From Oscillospiraceae bacterium (lineage in GTDB: Bacteria; Bacillota_A; Clostridia; Oscillospirales; Oscillospiraceae), in contig JAFWOX010000011.1 in assembly GCA_017545325.1 (NCBI GenBank), positions 1-46,365 on the forward strand: a stretch of DNA of 46,365 nt, in the 5' to 3' direction. Positions 25,196 through 33,491 of this stretch are shown piece after piece. Position 1 is the first letter of the stretch; each line of letters begins with the position of its first letter. The notes under the pieces are model-generated. The model was not told the origin of the DNA, did not search any database, and worked only from the letters and a program-made list of their open reading frames with translations. Position numbers and translations under genes: made by a program.

Positions 25196-25951
25196 TCACA
25201 GGGCGAAAAACTGCAGCACGGCTTTGGTCGCCAGGCTCATATGGAGGGGATTCTGAAACCGATGATCCGCCCCTTCCACGGGGATGAACTCGATCAGATT
25301 ATCCTCTGCGAAAACCTTCCCGTCGGCAAAGGGCACTACCTCGTCGGCTGTGCCATGGAGGATCAGCAGGTCTTCCGCCCAGTCCAGAAAATCCCGGCGG
25401 CGGATATCGTTTTCCTTCAGGGCGTCCAGAAAGGCCCTGGTGATGGTGACCTTCCGGTCGAAGCCCGCCTGTACGTCCTTTCCCTTCATGATCCGCTCGT
25501 ACTCGTCATTTCTCATGATATCCCGGGTCATCACGCCGTACATATCCACCGCCGGGCAGCGGAGGGCGATCTTTTCAAAGGGGCTGCCCTGTTCGGAGAT
25601 GTACTTCAGCACCAGATATCCGCCAAAGCTGGCGGCATAGGCATAGAGCTGCTGCGCGCCGAAGCGCGTCTTCGTCTCCCGGATCACCAGATCCAGGTAG
25701 ACGCCGCAATCCTCCAGGGTCAGTTTTTTCTTCACGTCGTCCCCGTGCGCCGGCCAGTTGAATACGACCAGGATCACGTCTTTGTGCTTGGAAAGGAGCT
25801 TATCGGCAAAGGTCTCCGCCGCCCGGTTGTCCTTATGCCCGGCGAAGCCCGTGCAGAAGATCACGGCCCGCTTCGCCGTACCGGGCCCTTGATGATACAG
25901 CTTGCAGCGGATATTGTGCCCCTGGGCGTTGATCTCGAAATACTTGTGCAT
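25196..25951 (-). CDS. Alpha/beta hydrolase (esterase/dienelactone hydrolase-like)
   Basis: 251 residues from the ATG at 25949-25951 (GGAAGGGAA upstream); an in-frame extension to 26041 would cover the promoter. The fold is visible as AVIFCTGFAGHKDN (oxyanion region), the nucleophile elbow YAASFGGY (Ser in A-x-S-x-G form), ILHGTADEVVP (acid) and VEGADHRFQNP (His). There is no signal peptide, so it is cytosolic. The second strand-to-helix region contains VVFNWPAHGDD, common in small serine hydrolases acting on short acyl esters. It lies between two secreted-protein genes but has its own promoter. Substrate unknown. Confidence 0.85.
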   Translation of the reverse strand: MHKYFEINAQGHNIRCKLYHQGPGTAKRAVIFCTGFAGHKDNRAAETFADKLLSKHKDVILVVFNWPAHGDDVKKKLTLEDCGVYLDLVIRETKTRFGAQQLYAYAASFGGYLVLKYISEQGSPFEKIALRCPAVDMYGVMTRDIMRNDEYERIMKGKDVQAGFDRKVTITRAFLDALKENDIRRRDFLDWAEDLLILHGTADEVVPFADGKVFAEDNLIEFIPVEGADHRFQNPLHMSLATKAVLQFFAL

Positions 25952-25982
25952 GGCCGTTCCCTTCCTTCTGCGGTCTGGCCGC

Positions 25983-26011
25983 ATCATAGCACAGATCCCG
26001 GAGCCGGACAA
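25983..26011 (-). promoter_or_regulatory. Promoter of the alpha/beta hydrolase gene
   Basis: Minus strand: TTGTCC (26006-26011), 17-base spacer ending CTGTGC, TATGAT (25983-25988). Confidence 0.7.
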
Positions 26012-26033
26012 GCCGATCCGGGCAAAAAGGACG

Positions 26034-26055
26034 CACCGCATTTCTGCGGCGCGTC
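26034..26055 (-). terminator. Rho-independent terminator of the tandem chelatase gene
   Basis: Minus strand: the core stem CGCCGCA-GAAA-TGCGGTG, extended by GGACG/CGTCC, is followed by TTTTT. It is 33 bases after the stop. Confidence 0.92.
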
Positions 26056-26087
26056 CCGTCCGGTTTTATGCGGGTCGTGCCCGGTGC

Positions 26088-28742
26088 TCAGCCGATAAAG
26101 GCCTCCTCAGGCAGGCTGTCGGCCCGGAAGAGCAGGGTGCGGGCATACCACTGATCCTTGTTCTTGCTGTAGGCCGCGCAGACGATGCCCTTATCCAGGG
26201 CTTCCACGGGCACCGTGAAGGTGAAAGCGCCGTCCCCATCCACACCGTTGGGGATGAAGTCGCTGTCCGCCGCAGCGGCAATCTTGTCCGTGGCGTCCAT
26301 GAACATCCAGGTGTAGCTCTTTCCGCCCATGGTCAGAACAGCGGTCATCTCGCCGTCCTTCACGGTAAGCTGGGCCTCGGCGATCCGGAACATGGAGGAG
26401 CTGGATTTCACCTTCACCTCATAAGTCCCGTCCTTCAGCATAGCGCCGGTAACCGGGGTCATGCCCTCTTCCTCCACCTCGCTGACCGTGGTCATCTCGG
26501 TGGCGTCGGCAATATCGCGGGTCGGGAGATCAAGCTGCTCGGTGCCCTCGATAGCGGCCTTCATGTGATCCACCAGCAGCTGCTGGATGGGCTCCATGGA
26601 GCCCAGACCGCGCAGAATGGGCTCGGCCTCGATGCCGGCGGCGGCGAACAGGCTGACCCAGCTCTCCTCGTCCTCCGGATCGGTCATGTCATTGTTGGCA
26701 TGGTCGCCGGCCACGATCATCAGGGGCTCCAGGTAGACCTTGGTGGAACCGGCTTCCTTGACCGCATCCACCACGTCCTGCAGCGTGGGTTCCGCCTCAA
26801 CGGTGCCGATGTAGTAGTTGGCGTATCCCGCCTCGGTGAGGAGGGTCTGCAGCTTGGCGTATACGGCGTTGGACTTATGCTCGGTGCCGTGACCCATGAA
26901 GCAAATGGCGGTACCCTCTTCCTTGGCCTGCTCTGCCGTGGCCTCAGTGATGGCCTGGATGACGGCCTGGAAGTCCGCTTCGCTGGTGAGAATGGGCTGG
27001 CCGATGACGATCTTCTCGAACCGGTCCTTGTAGGCCATCACGGCTTCCACCACATCGTCATACTCATAGCCGGCCATCAGATGGGTAGGCTGGACATACA
27101 GCTCCTTGACGCCATTCTCCACGGCACGGTCAAGGGCACGGGCGATATTGTCGATGACCTCGCCGTCCCGGCGGGCGACATGGTTGATCACGATGTCGGC
27201 GGTGAAGCCGCGGCGCACGCTGTACTCGGGGAAAGCCTTTTCCATGGCGGCCTCAATGGCGCCGATGGTCTCCACCCGGCTCGTGTTGAAGCTGGTGCCG
27301 AAGGAAACCACCAGGAGCTCCTTCTCCCCGATGCCGTCCTGGTTGCGGGGATTATCCAGGCTGGCATCGCCGGTGTCATAGTCCTCGTCCAGAGCCTCTG
27401 CGGCTTTGGCCTTCAAATGGTCCACCAGCAGCTGCTGGATGGGCTCGAACGCGCCCAGGCCCCGCAGGACGGGAACCGCCTCGATGCCGGCGGCGGCAAA
27501 CAGGCTGAGCCAGCTCTCCTCGTCCTCCGGATCGGCCATATCATTGTGGGCATGGTCGCCGGCTACGATCATCAGGGGCTGCAAAATGGCGCGGGTATAA
27601 CCGGCTTCCTTGACCGCGTCCACCACATCCTGCAGAGTGGGCTCCGCCTCGACGGTTCCGATGAAGTAATCCTTGTAGCCCGCCTCGGTCAGCTTCGCCT
27701 GAATATCGGCGTAAACATGGTTGGACTTGGCTTCGGTGCCGTGGCCCATGAAGCAGACGGCGGTATTGCCGTCCAGATACTCCGCAGTGGCCTCGGTGAT
27801 GGTCTTGATGACCACCTCATAGTCCTCGTCGCTCGTGAGGATGGGATCGCCCAGAACAATGTTCTCGAATTTGCCCTCGTAAGCCTTCAGCTCTTCCTTC
27901 AGGTCGTTGTACTCGAAACCGTCCATCAGGTGGGTGGGCTGGACCAGCAGGTAGGAGACGCCGTTTTCCACAGCCCGATCCAGAGCCTGCTTTACGTTGT
28001 CGATCTTCACATCGTCCCGCTTGTACACATGGTTGATGATGATGTCGGCGGTAAAGCCCCGACGGACATCATAGCCCGGGAAGGCCTTCTCCATGGCGGC
28101 CTCGATGGCGCCGATGGTCTCCCGGCGGCTGTCATTGAAGCTGGTGCCGAAGGAAACCACCAACACTTCCGTGGCGCCCATGCCATCCTGGTTGCGGGGG
28201 TTATCCAGGCTGGCGTCGCCGGTTTCCCAGTCCTCGTCCTCGTCCTGCTCATCCACCAGCATGGTCCTGGTGGCTTCGTCATAGTGGACATAGAAATGCA
28301 GGACCTTGCCCAGCTCCCGGAGCTGGAAATAGTTGCTGCCTCCGATATTGTAGGCAGTCAGAGCGGAGCACTCCTCCCCGTCGATGAGCAGGGTCTGGGG
28401 GGAGATCCGGGCCTTGGCGCTCATGTCCTCCCCGGTTTTCAGCTCCGTGCCGTCCTTGGTGGTGTAAGCTTGACCCGTGGTGATGACCATGGCATTGGCT
28501 GCCTTGTCATAGTCCACGTTGAACTGGCTCGTTGTCCCGTCCAGGAGCTCAGCCAGATCGCGCAGCTTAAAGTAGTTGTAGCCGTCGATGTTGTACTTCT
28601 GGCAGTCCACAGGCTGACCGTTGACTGTCAGGTTCTGCTTGCTGAGTACGGTTTTTGCCGCCAACGCAGGCGCGCCCAGCGCCAGCGTAAGCACGACGAC
28701 CAGCAGCAGCGCCAGAAGGTTTTTTGCGGTGGATCGTTTCAT
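26088..28742 (-). CDS. cbiK: Secreted protein with two tandem CbiK (sirohydrochlorin cobaltochelatase) domains
   Basis: About 884 residues; an upstream ATG at 28751 is only two bases from AAAGGA, so the ATG at 28742 is preferred. Numbering here is from 28751. A signal peptide ends near AALAA (28-32). Two stalk modules follow (about 35-165). CbiK copy 1 (about 190-450) has VVSFGTSFN, QPTHL (His274), MGHGTEA (His337) and VAGDHAHND (His400). Copy 2 (about 474-735) has QPTHL (His557), MGHGTEH (His621, His625) and VAGDHANND (His684). The C-terminal domain (about 765-885) starts LKDGTYEVKVKSSSSMFRI. CbiK inserts Co2+ into sirohydrochlorin in anaerobic B12 synthesis and is normally a single ~260-residue cytoplasmic enzyme. 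Here it is exported, duplicated and controlled by a cobalamin riboswitch. A surface role in metal or tetrapyrrole capture is inferred. Confidence 0.9.
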   Translation of the reverse strand: MKRSTAKNLLALLLVVVLTLALGAPALAAKTVLSKQNLTVNGQPVDCQKYNIDGYNYFKLRDLAELLDGTTSQFNVDYDKAANAMVITTGQAYTTKDGTELKTGEDMSAKARISPQTLLIDGEECSALTAYNIGGSNYFQLRELGKVLHFYVHYDEATRTMLVDEQDEDEDWETGDASLDNPRNQDGMGATEVLVVSFGTSFNDSRRETIGAIEAAMEKAFPGYDVRRGFTADIIINHVYKRDDVKIDNVKQALDRAVENGVSYLLVQPTHLMDGFEYNDLKEELKAYEGKFENIVLGDPILTSDEDYEVVIKTITEATAEYLDGNTAVCFMGHGTEAKSNHVYADIQAKLTEAGYKDYFIGTVEAEPTLQDVVDAVKEAGYTRAILQPLMIVAGDHAHNDMADPEDEESWLSLFAAAGIEAVPVLRGLGAFEPIQQLLVDHLKAKAAEALDEDYDTGDASLDNPRNQDGIGEKELLVVSFGTSFNTSRVETIGAIEAAMEKAFPEYSVRRGFTADIVINHVARRDGEVIDNIARALDRAVENGVKELYVQPTHLMAGYEYDDVVEAVMAYKDRFEKIVIGQPILTSEADFQAVIQAITEATAEQAKEEGTAICFMGHGTEHKSNAVYAKLQTLLTEAGYANYYIGTVEAEPTLQDVVDAVKEAGSTKVYLEPLMIVAGDHANNDMTDPEDEESWVSLFAAAGIEAEPILRGLGSMEPIQQLLVDHMKAAIEGTEQLDLPTRDIADATEMTTVSEVEEEGMTPVTGAMLKDGTYEVKVKSSSSMFRIAEAQLTVKDGEMTAVLTMGGKSYTWMFMDATDKIAAAADSDFIPNGVDGDGAFTFTVPVEALDKGIVCAAYSKNKDQWYARTLLFRADSLPEEAFIG

Positions 28743-28771
28743 TGGCTTCATTTCCTTTCGTTATTTCATGC

Positions 28772-28804
28772 AAAAAAGCTGCGGGTGCATAATACACCCA
28801 CAGC
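28772..28804 (-). terminator. Intrinsic terminator, expression platform of the cobalamin riboswitch
   Basis: Minus strand: stem GCTGTGGGTG/GCACCCGCAGC followed by TTTTTT, lying between the riboswitch and the chelatase start codon. This points to transcription attenuation when cobalamin is bound. Confidence 0.9.
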
Positions 28805-28859
28805 CGTTTTACTGTGTGTTCATACGCCGGTCCCATAGTCCGTAGGCCGGCTTTTCTCA

Positions 28860-29046
28860 GCTTGAGCAGGTCTTCTGACTTGCGCCTGATGGTCGAACCT
28901 GCATCCCCTTCCCGGTTTACCAGTGGTCAGCTTGCGCTGGATGATGCAGGCTCTCGGCGCTTACAGCGGCGGTCCCGTCCGGGATTCTCACCCGGTTCCC
29001 ATATTCTCCGCTCCGCCGGACAGGTCCGGCGGACGGCACTCAAAGC
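28860..29046 (-). promoter_or_regulatory. Cobalamin riboswitch upstream of the tandem chelatase gene
   Basis: On the minus strand the conserved core reads GGGAACCGGGTGAGAATCCC, then GGGACCGCCGCTGTAAGCG, and later AAGTCAGAAGACCTGC. Outer stem P1 is formed by GCTTTGAG (29039-29046) and CTCAAGC (28860-28866). A terminator hairpin follows downstream. The class is unmistakable; the exact ends are approximate. Confidence 0.95.
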
Positions 29047-29067
29047 CCAGATGAAATTTTCAAAAGA

Positions 29068-29096
29068 AGAGTAGCATTTCCGGCGGTGTTTGTCAA
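29068..29096 (-). promoter_or_regulatory. Promoter of the riboswitch-chelatase transcript
   Basis: Minus strand: TTGACA (29091-29096), 17-base spacer, TACTCT (29068-29073). The start would fall just before riboswitch stem P1. Confidence 0.85.
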
Positions 29097-29123
29097 CCGA
29101 TGGACACCCGGAGATGCCCTCCT

Positions 29124-29169
29124 GAATCGTGACAACTCGGGGACGCGGCTTGATACTATACCCGGCCGG
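29124..29169 (+). repeat. 46-bp direct repeat, left copy
   Basis: It starts GAATCGTGACAACTCGGGGA and ends CCCGGCCGG. The copy at 37931-37976 differs at one base (T for C). Both lie in the same orientation, 8.8 kb apart, bracketing the LysR-DUF169-binding protein-cupin block. Confidence 0.9.
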
Positions 29170-29216
29170 AGGGCTTCTCCGTAGGGGGTTCACCTGGCTC
29201 CTGAGGCCCGGGAAGC

Positions 29217-29245
29217 TTGCAAACACATGGATTCTCTGGTATCAT
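29217..29245 (+). promoter_or_regulatory. Promoter of the LysR gene
   Basis: TTGCAA (29217-29222), 17-base spacer ending TGG, TATCAT (29240-29245). Confidence 0.75.
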
Positions 29246-29365
29246 GATTCTGCGGGATGGCGGTCATGGTCCCAGCAGGGATCTTTCCGCACTCCCGCTT
29301 CTGAAGCCTGCAATCAACCCGCCGATGCGCATTTCGACCGACTGACATGAGAGGAGGAAGCAAAG

Positions 29366-30340
29366 ATGGACCTTGAAATCATCTCCACAGTTCTTGCCGT
29401 TGCACGCACAAAGAGCTTCAGCGCAGCGGCATACGTCATCCCCTGCGCGCAGTCATCCGTCTCCCGAAGGGTGAGCGCCGCGGAATCCGAGTTGGGGATC
29501 CAGCTTTTTGAGCGGCCGATGGATTCGACCGACAATCTGCTTCACCTCACTCCCGCCGGGGAACGGGCAATCCCCATCATGGAAAAAATCATGGATGATT
29601 ACCGGGAACTGTTCTCCGTAGCCTCCGATAAAAACGCATCCCAACGGACCATCCATATAGGATTCTGCAGCAGGCTCATGCTGCCGCCCATGGCGTACAG
29701 CATGATGAAAACGGACTTATTCGAATACCATCCGAATCTTGTCTTGGATATGATCATCGACACCACAGAGAATCTTCTCGTGCATTTGAAAAGCAAACGT
29801 CTGGACGCGGTGATTTTTGCCTGTTTGTCCATCAATCCCGATGCAATCCCCCTGTCCGACCAGTTCGATTTTTCCCTGCTGGGAGAAGGGCAGCAATATG
29901 TTGTCGTTTCGGAGCAGCATCCCCTGGCGGGAAAGGGAGCGGTCCGGCTGGAGTCCCTGAAGGATGAAACCTTCTACATCTGCAGTGACCCGCCGGAAAA
30001 CACCAGCGGCATTGATTTCGTCGACGACGACCGGTTCATGAAGCTGGCAAAGGAGGTATTTGGCATATCCCTCACCCGGCAGGCTCTGTCCACAAAAATG
30101 CTGGATGTGCGCTATAATCTCGCCCGGTGCAGCAAGGGCGTGTTCCTCTCCTTCACGCCCCCCGTTTGGCGCAGAAATCCGGGTATCGCTTATCTGGAAA
30201 TTGAGGAGCTGAAGGACTGGCCCCTGAAGTTCTATATGATTTCCCCCAAGGCAAAAAAGAATGCCGAGCTGGACGTCTTCTCCCGTTTCATGACCAATTC
30301 CCTCCAGAACAAGTCCACCATATCCACGCCGATATCCTGA
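29366..30340 (+). CDS. LysR family transcriptional regulator
   Basis: 324 residues, ATG at 29366 with AGGAGG upstream. The N-terminal winged helix-turn-helix is the LysR type: FSAAAYVIPCAQSSVSRRVSAAESELGIQLFERP (residues 18-51). It is followed by the linker helix and a two-lobed effector-binding domain of about 230 residues that starts TIHIGF. Such proteins usually activate a nearby gene set in response to a small metabolite. Here the neighbours are a convergent DUF169 gene and, further on, binding proteins and cupins, not a divergent partner, so the target is not obvious. It is the first gene inside the 46-bp repeats. Confidence 0.92.
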   Translation: MDLEIISTVLAVARTKSFSAAAYVIPCAQSSVSRRVSAAESELGIQLFERPMDSTDNLLHLTPAGERAIPIMEKIMDDYRELFSVASDKNASQRTIHIGFCSRLMLPPMAYSMMKTDLFEYHPNLVLDMIIDTTENLLVHLKSKRLDAVIFACLSINPDAIPLSDQFDFSLLGEGQQYVVVSEQHPLAGKGAVRLESLKDETFYICSDPPENTSGIDFVDDDRFMKLAKEVFGISLTRQALSTKMLDVRYNLARCSKGVFLSFTPPVWRRNPGIAYLEIEELKDWPLKFYMISPKAKKNAELDVFSRFMTNSLQNKSTISTPIS

Positions 30341-30352
30341 ACAGACGCCCAT

Positions 30353-30505
30353 AAAAGATGCGCTGCAGAATGCAATATCCGTCCCGTCTTTCCGCGCCGG
30401 CACATACCGGCGCGGAAAGCCTTCCTCCCTGCGGGGAAAGGCTTGCGCGGCCCCGTTAGGCCTCGCAAGGACGGGTCCGGTGCATGCTGCAGCGCGTCCC
30501 CTTTT
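30353..30505. repeat. Multibranched palindromic element between convergent genes
   Basis: Outer arms pair over three blocks: GCGCTGCAG (30360-30368) with CTGCAGCGC (30487-30495), TGCA with TGCA, and CCGTCC (30379-30384) with GGACGG (30469-30474). Inside are three back-to-back hairpins: 30389-30418 (12-bp perfect stem TTTCCGCGCCGG), 30419-30442 and 30443-30468. AAAAG and CTTTT close the ends. It may be a small mobile palindromic element or a structured RNA, and can act as terminator for both flanking genes. Confidence 0.7.
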
Positions 30506-30547
30506 GGTCGATCTTCTCCGGCACCGCCCATCAGAGCGGCTCCGGCT

Positions 30548-31369
30548 CTATTTTCCTGCGGGTACGTCCCAGGTGATTCCGTAGTTATCCAGGCCCCACA
30601 TCTCGAAAAGCGCATTGTAGAAGGGGGGATGGGGGAAATCCAGGTTGAACTCGAACAGACGATCATTGAAGCCCATAAAGCGGTTCTGCCCCCGGAATGC
30701 ATCCATGAATTCCTTCATCCGGGGACCGGGCACCGTCAGAATCACCTCGTCATCCCGTGCCCTGGCCCGCTCCCGATCTCCGGGGTCGGGGAAGGTAATG
30801 CGGTATTCGTTGTTCAGGAAGGAAGGCACTGTGCAGTAGATGCAGGAATCGATGCCGTCAAAGCTGCTGGTAAAGGTGCCGCCGATGGCTGACTTGATGC
30901 TCCGGCACATATGGTTGATCTTCGCCGCCTCGGCATAGATCAGTACCACATCCGGTACAAAGGTGCAGCTCTTCAGGGGACCAACGATCACATAAGGGTA
31001 CTTTCCCAGGGGCAGCCGGGGGAAGCCGGCGAAGAACTCCGATGCCTTGGCTTTGTCCGGGATACCGATAAACTTCACCACCTCCTCAAAAGCGGGCTGA
31101 CCGGGCCGGCAATCCACGTTCCCATAGCCGATGAGGGGGTTCCAGCACCAATGGTCTCCGGTTCCCATGGCGATGGTCTCGCCCTTCATGCGGGCATAGG
31201 AGAAGGCCTGGCACAGAGCCATATGCTTCCCGTATTTTTCCATAGGAAAGACGGCGGTTTCCGGTACGTCCTCCTTCTTCTCACAGAATTTCAAGGCAAT
31301 GGGCATACTGCGGAGCTTCATGCCTTCCTCCAGTTCGACGCCCAGGGCGTTGAACTCCTTGATCTCCAT
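30548..31369 (-). CDS. DUF169 family protein
   Basis: 273 residues from the ATG at 31369, preceded by GAAAGGA at eight bases; a preceding ATG abuts the purine run. It matches the DUF169 pattern: PIALKF near residue 25, a conserved LCQAFSYARMKGETIAM with Cys, GTGDHWCWNP, and a later VIVGPLKSCTFVPDVVLIYAEAAKIN. The many conserved cysteines suggest a metal or Fe-S cofactor, but the biochemical role of the family is not established. There is no signal peptide. It follows the binding-protein gene at 31536-33338 on the same strand (166-base gap). Association with the binding proteins and cupins suggests one catabolic or sensing function (inference). Confidence 0.8.
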   Translation of the reverse strand: MEIKEFNALGVELEEGMKLRSMPIALKFCEKKEDVPETAVFPMEKYGKHMALCQAFSYARMKGETIAMGTGDHWCWNPLIGYGNVDCRPGQPAFEEVVKFIGIPDKAKASEFFAGFPRLPLGKYPYVIVGPLKSCTFVPDVVLIYAEAAKINHMCRSIKSAIGGTFTSSFDGIDSCIYCTVPSFLNNEYRITFPDPGDRERARARDDEVILTVPGPRMKEFMDAFRGQNRFMGFNDRLFEFNLDFPHPPFYNALFEMWGLDNYGITWDVPAGK

Positions 31370-31428
31370 CCAAATCATCCTTTCTGTCGTCAGACATGCG
31401 CCAACCCGCTGAACGGGCGGACCTCAGA

Positions 31429-31459
31429 CCGCGCTCAGGCGCGGAAGAAAAACCGCGCC
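31429..31459 (-). other. Two mutually exclusive hairpins ahead of the DUF169 gene
   Basis: GCGCGG at 31439-31444 can pair either with CCGCGCC (31453-31459) around an A/G-rich loop or with CCGCGC (31429-31434). It lies between the binding-protein stop and the DUF169 leader and may terminate or attenuate. Confidence 0.4.
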
Positions 31460-31535
31460 TTTGGATCGTATCCCGTCTGTCATCCGGAGGCGCTGTTCAT
31501 CATGCTGTATTCCCTTCTACGGGGAGCCGCAGGCT

Positions 31536-33338
31536 TCAGGCAGCCATGAAGCTATCGTAGGCATTCTGATAGATTTCCGTCATCCGGTCAAGGCCGAAGG
31601 TCTTCATATCCTGGAGGTAGCTGTCCCACTCGCCGAGCGGCTTTTCGCCGTTCAGGAAGCAGACATAGGTTTCCGTGAAGAAGGTCTCCAGGTCTCCTTT
31701 GATGGTGTTGACCTCATCGGACTCCTCGGCGGAGAGGACAATGCCGCTGGGCCAGTCGTAGTGTCCGCCGTAATCCGGGATCGTCCACACATCGTAAAAC
31801 TGCAGGGATCGCTCGCCGCCGGGGTAGTAGTAGCTGCGGCGGATATCGTGCAGGCAGAACATAACAAGATTGTCGTTGCAGTAGATCTGCATGATGGACA
31901 TGGCGCTGGCCTCGTGGTTCAGAACCCAGTCCTCCAGTTCTCTGCTGCCATCCTCCTTGAAGTGCCAGCACAGGCCCTCGGGCCCCCAGGAGGTGAAATC
32001 CCCGCCGAAGTCGCTCATCCACCAATCGCACCAAGCGACCGCCAGATCCAGCTTGTCGCACTTGGCGTTGAGGGTGCAGGAGCCGTAGTGGGTCTCGGTG
32101 CGCTTGTTGCCGTATTCAAGTATCTGCCCATCATAGAGTCTGGTGCGGGGCGCAGGGGCATAGTGGGTATCCGGGTCTGCACTGCTTCCCTCGATGAAGG
32201 TCACGGAGGCGGGGGCGACAGGCGTACAGCCGACCTTATCGGAGCTGTAACCCGCGTCAAAGCTTCCGCCGATGGTATAGGACTGAAAGTTGGGGGAGAT
32301 GAGTCCTTCGTTGTACCACTGGTTCAGCATGGTCATGAGAGCCAGATCGTCGTCGGTGGTGCCGCATACCTGGACCTCGCTGTTCTCCACACGCAGATAG
32401 CTCAGGCGGGTCATGTACAGGACTGTGTTGAAGCCGCAGAAGTTATAGCCGGGAGTAGCTTCGCCGTTGGCCCAGATGAAGTAGGGGTAGATCTCGCTCT
32501 GGTTATACTGGTTGTTGCTGAAATTCACCTTCATGGCCACCAGGACCTCATGAAGCTTGTCAAAGGTGGTCACATCCGCTGCGGAGCCCATGCCCAGCTT
32601 ATCCAGCCAATCCTGTCGGAGAGCGGCGCCCATGCTGGGGACCGGGTCAATGACCAGACCGTAGAGGGCAATCAGATGGGTTTTTTTATAAAAGAGACTA
32701 TTCAGGCAATCCGGGTTCCGGATGGAGCGGTTGTGGATCTCCCACATATAGTTGGGCATCAGGTCTCGCTTGTCATACAAATCGGCGAAGAAGCCGTCCT
32801 CCACCGCATCATCCAGGGTACCGGGGTAGAAGGAGGCGCCTCCATCCAGGATGTCGTCCAGGTCATCGGAAGCCAGGAGCACGGAAAAGTTCTGCTGCCG
32901 GTTGGCGCTGTCCACCACGTTGTACTCAATGTGAACGCCGGTGAATTCCTCCACCATCTGCCAGGTCTGGATGGCATTGAATCCTCCCTCGGGCAGGTAC
33001 TGGGGATTATAGCAGGTTGTCCACTTGGTCAGAACATCGTCCGTATCGCACAGAGGCTGCTCATAGACGTACTTCTCCAGAGGCCAGCCATCCGCATCGG
33101 TGGCGTAGCCCTTGGCGAAATGATAGGGTCCTTCATCCACAGGCTCTGCTGTGGCCTGCGGAGCCTCAGTTTCTGCGGGCGCCTCGGTGGCTGACGGCAC
33201 CTGAGTAGAGGGAGCCTGGGTCGACTGAGCGGCGGTGGGCGTGGGCGTGATCGTTTCTCCGGGGCCGTTACAGCCGGCAAAAAGGGCTGCGGCTATCAAC
33301 AGCGCCAGTACCGCTGCCGTCATTCGTTTTGCTTTCAT
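31536..33338 (-). CDS. Large extracellular solute-binding lipoprotein (paralogue 2 of 3)
   Basis: 600 residues from the ATG at 33336-33338 (AAGGAGG upstream). Signal MKAKRMTAAVLALLIAAALF with lipobox FAGC (Cys23), then a ~45-residue Thr/Pro/Ala/Glu-rich tether (TQAPSTQVPSATEAPAE). The binding domain starts at GPYHFAKGYA and shares KWTTCYNPQYLPEGGFN, NFSVLLASDDLD, GLVIDPVPSMG, MKVNFSNN, CLHDIRRSYYYPGGE, DYGGHYDWPS and KPLGEWDSYL with its neighbour at 33492-35300. It is more distantly related to the protein at 22167. No transporter membrane genes are nearby. A ligand-capture role at the membrane surface is expected; the ligand is unknown. Confidence 0.88.
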   Translation of the reverse strand: MKAKRMTAAVLALLIAAALFAGCNGPGETITPTPTAAQSTQAPSTQVPSATEAPAETEAPQATAEPVDEGPYHFAKGYATDADGWPLEKYVYEQPLCDTDDVLTKWTTCYNPQYLPEGGFNAIQTWQMVEEFTGVHIEYNVVDSANRQQNFSVLLASDDLDDILDGGASFYPGTLDDAVEDGFFADLYDKRDLMPNYMWEIHNRSIRNPDCLNSLFYKKTHLIALYGLVIDPVPSMGAALRQDWLDKLGMGSAADVTTFDKLHEVLVAMKVNFSNNQYNQSEIYPYFIWANGEATPGYNFCGFNTVLYMTRLSYLRVENSEVQVCGTTDDDLALMTMLNQWYNEGLISPNFQSYTIGGSFDAGYSSDKVGCTPVAPASVTFIEGSSADPDTHYAPAPRTRLYDGQILEYGNKRTETHYGSCTLNAKCDKLDLAVAWCDWWMSDFGGDFTSWGPEGLCWHFKEDGSRELEDWVLNHEASAMSIMQIYCNDNLVMFCLHDIRRSYYYPGGERSLQFYDVWTIPDYGGHYDWPSGIVLSAEESDEVNTIKGDLETFFTETYVCFLNGEKPLGEWDSYLQDMKTFGLDRMTEIYQNAYDSFMAA

Positions 33339-33440
33339 GTTTTCCTCCTTGATCGGGATTTGCGATGCAGGAACTACCTCAATCAATGCTCTTCAGCTAT
33401 CCGCAGCCTCCGCATCGCCGGGAAACCGCGGTCTTGCCCG

Positions 33441-33480
33441 AAAAAGCAGACGGAGGCCGATCCTCCTTGACCGGCCTCCG
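33441..33480 (-). terminator. Rho-independent terminator of binding-protein gene 3
   Basis: Minus strand stem CGGAGGCCG/CGGCCTCCG, then TCTGC and TTTTT. It separates the two neighbouring binding-protein genes into distinct transcripts. Confidence 0.85.
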
Positions 33481-33491
33481 CTCGGAAAAGG

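Noticed and set aside
26088..28742. Assembly duplication as the cause of two CbiK domains
   Set aside because: The copies have diverged at many residues (for example GHGTEA against GHGTEH, EYLDGNT against EQAKEEGT), so they are not a duplicated contig segment.
25902..28838. Plus-strand open frame of nearly 1000 codons over the chelatase gene
   Set aside because: Pure antisense shadow: GC-rich codon bias keeps the opposite strand open. No recognisable domain, and the duplicated pattern only mirrors the two CbiK copies.
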